This document shows, piece by piece, positions 60,599 through 64,000 of a stretch of 64,000 nucleotides of DNA. The DNA is taken from contig JAHBWE010000016.1 in the NCBI GenBank assembly GCA_019637155.1, forward strand, positions 1 through 64,000. The letters are read 5' to 3'. The position numbers were made by a program, and so were the translations under genes. Source of the stretch: Labilithrix sp. Lineage in GTDB: Bacteria > Myxococcota_A > Polyangia > Polyangiales > Polyangiaceae. The notes beneath the pieces are model-generated. The model saw only the letters and a program-made list of their open reading frames with translations. It ran no database searches and was not told the DNA's origin. Position 1 is the stretch's first letter. Every line of letters starts with the position of its first letter.

Positions 60599-61498
60599 AT
60601 GAAGGCGCGGGAGGTGACGACGTACGCGGTCGCGGCCTGCGTCCACGCGCTCGTCGTCGCGTGGGCGCGGACGCCGGCGCCCGCGCGCGCACCGATCGTC
60701 GAGGCGGCCGAGGTCCCCGCCACGGAGGCCGCGATCGAGATCGAGACCCCCGTCGAGCGAGAAGACGAGTGGTCGCCTTCGGCAGAGGCCCCGCGCGCCG
60801 CCGCGGCGATCCGCGCCGCCGCGGTGGGCGCCGTCGCGGTGGGCGCCGCCGCGGTCGCTCCACGCGCGTCCGCCGCGTCCGTCGCGCCCGCCCCCACCGG
60901 CTCGGCCGAAGCCGTCGCGGGCTCGAACGGCACGTTCATCGTGTTCGGACCGAAGACCGGCATCGGCCTCGGCGAGCTCAACCCGTTCATGGCGCGTGGT
61001 GCGCTCGCGGAGGGCGGCGACGCGGGGGCGCCTCCTCCTGCCGACGCGAAGCGCAGAGACGATACGCTCGCCGCGGCCTTGCGCGCGCAGGACGTCGCGA
61101 AGGGGCTCGGGCCCGAAGGTCCGGTCATCCGCGCGCTCGAAGAGGCGACGCTCGCGAGCGCGGCGCCGATCAAGGGCGGCGCGACGTTCAGGGCGATCGT
61201 CGACGCGGCGGGCATCGTCACCGACCTTCGCCTCGTGGCGTGGCGCGGCGAGCGCAACGGCTGGGACGACGCGCGGGAGCGCGCGGCCGTGGCCCTCGCC
61301 GCGACGAAGCTGAACCTGCGCGGCGCGCAGGGCGCGGAGCTCCACATCCAGGTCGACTCCGATCTGAAGCTCCCGAGCGGCGCGAGCGCCGACGGCCTCT
61401 CGCAGAAGAAGACCGTGTTCTCGCTCGATCCGAGCGACGTCGGCGCGCGCCCGATGCGGATCGTGCACGCGCGCCTCGAGAGCTTCGAGCTGCTCTAA
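60599..61498 (+). CDS. TonB-like inner-membrane-anchored protein
   Basis: The protein is 299 residues long. ATG 60599 precedes an N-terminal anchor (TTYAVAACVHALVVAWA); a GTG 9 bp upstream is an alternative. A long Ala/Pro/Glu-rich linker (~35-150) is typical of periplasm-spanning energy transducers. The C-terminal region (IKGGATFRAIVDAAGIVTDL, ERAAVALAATKLNLRGAQG) has the strand-helix order of TonB C-terminal-like domains. It could energise outer-membrane uptake, perhaps of the siderophore linked to the ABC pair, but no ExbBD or receptor gene is in view. It converges on the ClpB-like gene with 5 bp between stops. Confidence 0.65.
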   Translation: MKAREVTTYAVAACVHALVVAWARTPAPARAPIVEAAEVPATEAAIEIETPVEREDEWSPSAEAPRAAAAIRAAAVGAVAVGAAAVAPRASAASVAPAPTGSAEAVAGSNGTFIVFGPKTGIGLGELNPFMARGALAEGGDAGAPPPADAKRRDDTLAAALRAQDVAKGLGPEGPVIRALEEATLASAAPIKGGATFRAIVDAAGIVTDLRLVAWRGERNGWDDARERAAVALAATKLNLRGAQGAELHIQVDSDLKLPSGASADGLSQKKTVFSLDPSDVGARPMRIVHARLESFELL

Positions 61499-61503
61499 TC
61501 GCG

Positions 61504-64000
61504 TTACTGCTTGATGAACCTGAAGCCCTCGCCGTCGTCGACGTCGCATTTCACGGTGCTGCCGTTGGTGTAGCCCCCGGCGAGGAGCTCCTCGGCGAGC
61601 GGGTCCTGAATGGCCTTTACGATCGCGCGCTTCAGCGGGCGCGCGCCGAAGGCGGGCTCGTAGCCGATGTCGACGAGGCGCATCTTCGCGCCCTCCGTCA
61701 GCTCGAGGTGCAACTCCCGATCAGCGACGAGCTTTTCCACTTTGCGTAGTTGGATATCGACGATGCCGCGCAGATCGGGCTTCGAGAGCGGGCGGAAGAT
61801 GATGACGTCGTCGATGCGGTTCAAGAACTCGGGGCGGAGGAAGTTCTTGAGCTCCTCGCGCAGCACGTCGCGGAGCGCCTCGCGGCCCTCGTCCGACTCG
61901 AAGAGCCTCGGGTCGGTCTCGAGGATGCGCTGCGAGCCGATGTTGCTCGTCATGATGACGACCGTGTTCGAGAAGTCCGCCGTGCGGCCGCGGCCGTCGG
62001 TGAGGCGGCCGTCGTCGAGGACCTGGAGGAGCAGGTTGAACACGTCGGCGTGCGCCTTCTCGACCTCGTCGAAGAGGAGCACGGAGTAGGGGCGGCGGCG
62101 GACCGCCTCGGTGAGGAAGCCGCCCTCCTCGCTGTCGACGTAGCCGGGCGGCGCGCCGACGAGGCGCTGCGCCATGTGCTTCTCCATGAACTCGCTCATG
62201 TCGAGGCGGGTCATCGCCTGCTCGTCGTCGAAGAGGAACTCGGCGAGCGCCTTCGCGAGCTCGGTCTTGCCGACGCCGGAGGGGCCGAGGAAGAGGAACG
62301 AGCCGATCGGCTTGCCGGGATCGCGGAGGCCCACGCGCCCGCGGCGGACCGCGCGCGAGAGCGCCTTCACCGCTTCGCTCTGGCCGACGACGCGATGGGA
62401 GAGGCGCTCCTCCATCTTCATGAGCTTCTCGCTCTCGGCCTCGAGCATCTTCGCGACCTGGATGCCGGTCCAGTCGCAGAGGACCTGCGCGACGTCCTCC
62501 TCCGTGACGATGCTCGAGATGCTCTCCTTCAGCCCCGCGTTCGCGACCGCGGCGTCGGCGGCCTCGAGGCGGCGCCGCACGTCCGGGATCTGCACGTGCT
62601 CGAGCTCGCCGAGCTTCGCGAAGTTCTTCTCGTTCCGCGCCTGCTCGAGCTGCGCTTGCAGCTTGGTCATCTCGTCCTTGAGCGCCGCCTGCGCCGCGAC
62701 CGCGCCGCGGCGCGACTCGAGCTTGATCCGCATCTCGGCGACGGACGGCTCGAGATCGCGGATCTCCTTCTCGAGGCGCTCGCGCGTCTTCGTGCTCATC
62801 GCGTCGTGGTCGTCCTTGAGGCCCTCGAGCTGCGCCTTGAGCGACGCGACGCGGCGGATCGCGTCGTCCATGTGCGCGGGGAGGCCGTCGATCTCGACGC
62901 GCTTGCGCGCCGCCGCTTCGTCGAGGAGGTCGATCGCGCTGTCCGGCAGCGCGCGCTCCTGCACGTAGCGCTTCGCGAGGCGGACCGCGGCCGTGATCGC
63001 GGGATCGCCGATCTGCACTTTGTGATGCGACTCGTAGCGCGTGGCGACGCCGCGCAGGATCTCGACCGCGCGCTCGGGCGTCGCGGGCTCGATCGTGAGC
63101 ACGGTGAAGCGACGGAGGAGGTTCGGGTCCTTCTCCGAGAGCTTGCGCACGCCCTCGAGCGTGGTCGACGCGAGGAGGCGGACCTCGCCGCGCGCGAGGA
63201 GCGGCTTCAGGAGGTCGCCGACGCCGGCGCCGGCCGGGCCCGAGCCGAGGAGCGACTCGAGCTGCGCGATGTAGAGGAGCGAGTCCCTGCCCTTGAGCGA
63301 GGAGACGACCTGCTTCAAGCGGTCCTCGATCTCGCCGCGGAGCTTGGCGCCGGCGAGGAGGAGGCCGGTCTCGAGCTCCAGGATCGAGAGCGACGCGAGG
63401 TTCTGCGGGACGTCTCCCGCCGCGATGCGCATCGCGAGCGCGCCGACGATCGCGCTCTTGCCGACGCCGGGATCGCCGACGACGAGCGGGTGGTTCTTCT
63501 GCCGGCGCTCGAGGATCTGGAGGAGGCGGCGCACCTCGACGTCGCGACCGATGACGGGATCGAAGCCCTTCTCCTTCGCGCGCCGCGTGAGATCGTGGAG
63601 GTAGCGCGCCGCGCCGTCGGCGCCCACGCCGGTGCTCGTCGAGGCGATCTCGCGCGGCACGCTCTTCAGCGCCGCCATGTGGGGGCGGAACGAGCCCGGT
63701 CCGAGCGAGAAGGCCTGGAGGACGACCGCGGCCGGACCGCGGATCTCCTGCGAGAGCGCGTTGAGGAGGTTCTCGACCCCGACCGCGCTCTTGTCCGCGT
63801 CCTTCTCCGCGCGCTGGAGCAGCCCCAGCATCGCGGTCGAGAGGTACGCGAGGCCGGTCCCCGCCTTCGCGAGCTTCTGGAGCTGCGACTCCGCCTCCGA
63901 CGCGACGTCGTTCGGATCGGCCCCCGCTTTCTTGAAGACCTCCGCGACGCCCGGATCGCGTTCGAGCGCGCGCGCGAGGAGGTGGATCGGGTCGACCTGG
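61504..64000 (-). CDS. ClpB-like AAA+ ATPase with degenerate first ATPase domain, N-terminus beyond window
   Basis: The gene runs off the right edge; at least 832 residues are visible. It has part of a Clp-N domain (IHLLARALERDPGV), then NBD1, a ~120-residue coiled-coil M-like domain (62600-62880 region) and NBD2. NBD1 keeps Walker A (GDPGVGKS) but its Walker B is YIAQLE instead of FIDELH, losing both acids (63268-63285), and pore loop GAKYRG is GAKLRG. NBD2 is intact: GPSGVGKT, LLFDEVEK, SNIGS, FLNRIDD, GARPLKRA. Disaggregases of this family pull proteins through a central pore; here only NBD2 probably burns ATP. Confidence 0.88.
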   Translation of the reverse strand, partial: QVDPIHLLARALERDPGVAEVFKKAGADPNDVASEAESQLQKLAKAGTGLAYLSTAMLGLLQRAEKDADKSAVGVENLLNALSQEIRGPAAVVLQAFSLGPGSFRPHMAALKSVPREIASTSTGVGADGAARYLHDLTRRAKEKGFDPVIGRDVEVRRLLQILERRQKNHPLVVGDPGVGKSAIVGALAMRIAAGDVPQNLASLSILELETGLLLAGAKLRGEIEDRLKQVVSSLKGRDSLLYIAQLESLLGSGPAGAGVGDLLKPLLARGEVRLLASTTLEGVRKLSEKDPNLLRRFTVLTIEPATPERAVEILRGVATRYESHHKVQIGDPAITAAVRLAKRYVQERALPDSAIDLLDEAAARKRVEIDGLPAHMDDAIRRVASLKAQLEGLKDDHDAMSTKTRERLEKEIRDLEPSVAEMRIKLESRRGAVAAQAALKDEMTKLQAQLEQARNEKNFAKLGELEHVQIPDVRRRLEAADAAVANAGLKESISSIVTEEDVAQVLCDWTGIQVAKMLEAESEKLMKMEERLSHRVVGQSEAVKALSRAVRRGRVGLRDPGKPIGSFLFLGPSGVGKTELAKALAEFLFDDEQAMTRLDMSEFMEKHMAQRLVGAPPGYVDSEEGGFLTEAVRRRPYSVLLFDEVEKAHADVFNLLLQVLDDGRLTDGRGRTADFSNTVVIMTSNIGSQRILETDPRLFESDEGREALRDVLREELKNFLRPEFLNRIDDVIIFRPLSKPDLRGIVDIQLRKVEKLVADRELHLELTEGAKMRLVDIGYEPAFGARPLKRAIVKAIQDPLAEELLAGGYTNGSTVKCDVDDGEGFRFIKQ

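Overview
This window is a very GC-rich, densely packed stretch of bacterial chromosome. It most resembles a myxobacterium (phylum Myxococcota, probably a Polyangiales-type lineage). Supporting signs are a partial MXAN_5187-type protein, about 15 lipoproteins with poly-Ser or Asp/Ala/Gly linkers, three Hanks-type Ser/Thr kinases, a divergent ECF-like sigma factor and zinc-finger kinase pair, astacin and subtilase secreted proteases, CehA-type PHP hydrolase and many LuxR-type regulators. I see no rRNA, tRNA, CRISPR array, insertion sequence or prophage. No gap between genes exceeds about 215 bp.

Layout. 1-6.8 kb: MXAN_5187-like protein (cut by the window edge), lipoprotein, lgt with a charged tail, S9 peptidase and two small unknown proteins. 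6.9-12.5 kb: a tightly coupled B12-type radical SAM / haem-oxygenase-like diiron oxidase / radical SAM trio followed by a sugar-porter MFS protein; this looks like an uncharacterised small-molecule pathway and is the most interesting enzyme set here. 12.5-17.5 kb: formylglycine-generating-like protein, Tat-exported metallo-beta-lactamase-fold hydrolase, and lipoproteins including one with ten Cys-pair repeats. 17.5-24 kb: outer-membrane protein, tsaE, an astacin protease interrupted by a repeat domain, an RCC1-type lipoprotein and a subtilase. 24-26 kb: kinase with an N-terminal zinc anti-sigma motif, divergent from an ECF-like sigma factor. 26-37 kb: C39-like lipoprotein, a probably frameshifted lipoprotein, a CehA/PHP protein, a poly-Ser lipoprotein and a 1352-residue kinase/ATPase/TPR protein.

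37-43.9 kb: orphan response regulator, SWIM-SNF2 helicase, two coupled LuxR-type regulators and a VWA-like lipoprotein. 43.9-52.5 kb (minus strand): thiopurine methyltransferase-like gene, lipoprotein, mpl, inositol-monophosphatase family gene, then four genes each overlapping the next by one base (phosphatase with a PilZ-like tail, Ser/Thr kinase, PEGA/TPR protein, solute-binding lipoprotein). 52.5-58 kb: lysine 6-aminotransferase and a YbtPQ/IrtAB-like ABC pair preceded by an AT-rich Fur-box-like palindrome. 58-64 kb: LuxR and AraC regulators, a TonB-like protein and a ClpB-like ATPase (cut by the window edge) whose first ATPase domain has lost its Walker B acids.

Across the window, genes on one strand often overlap by 1-4 bases, and all seven convergent gene pairs have stop codons within 13 bp of each other or overlapping, leaving no room for intrinsic terminators. 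Family calls rest on motifs read by eye; nothing was searched against a database.
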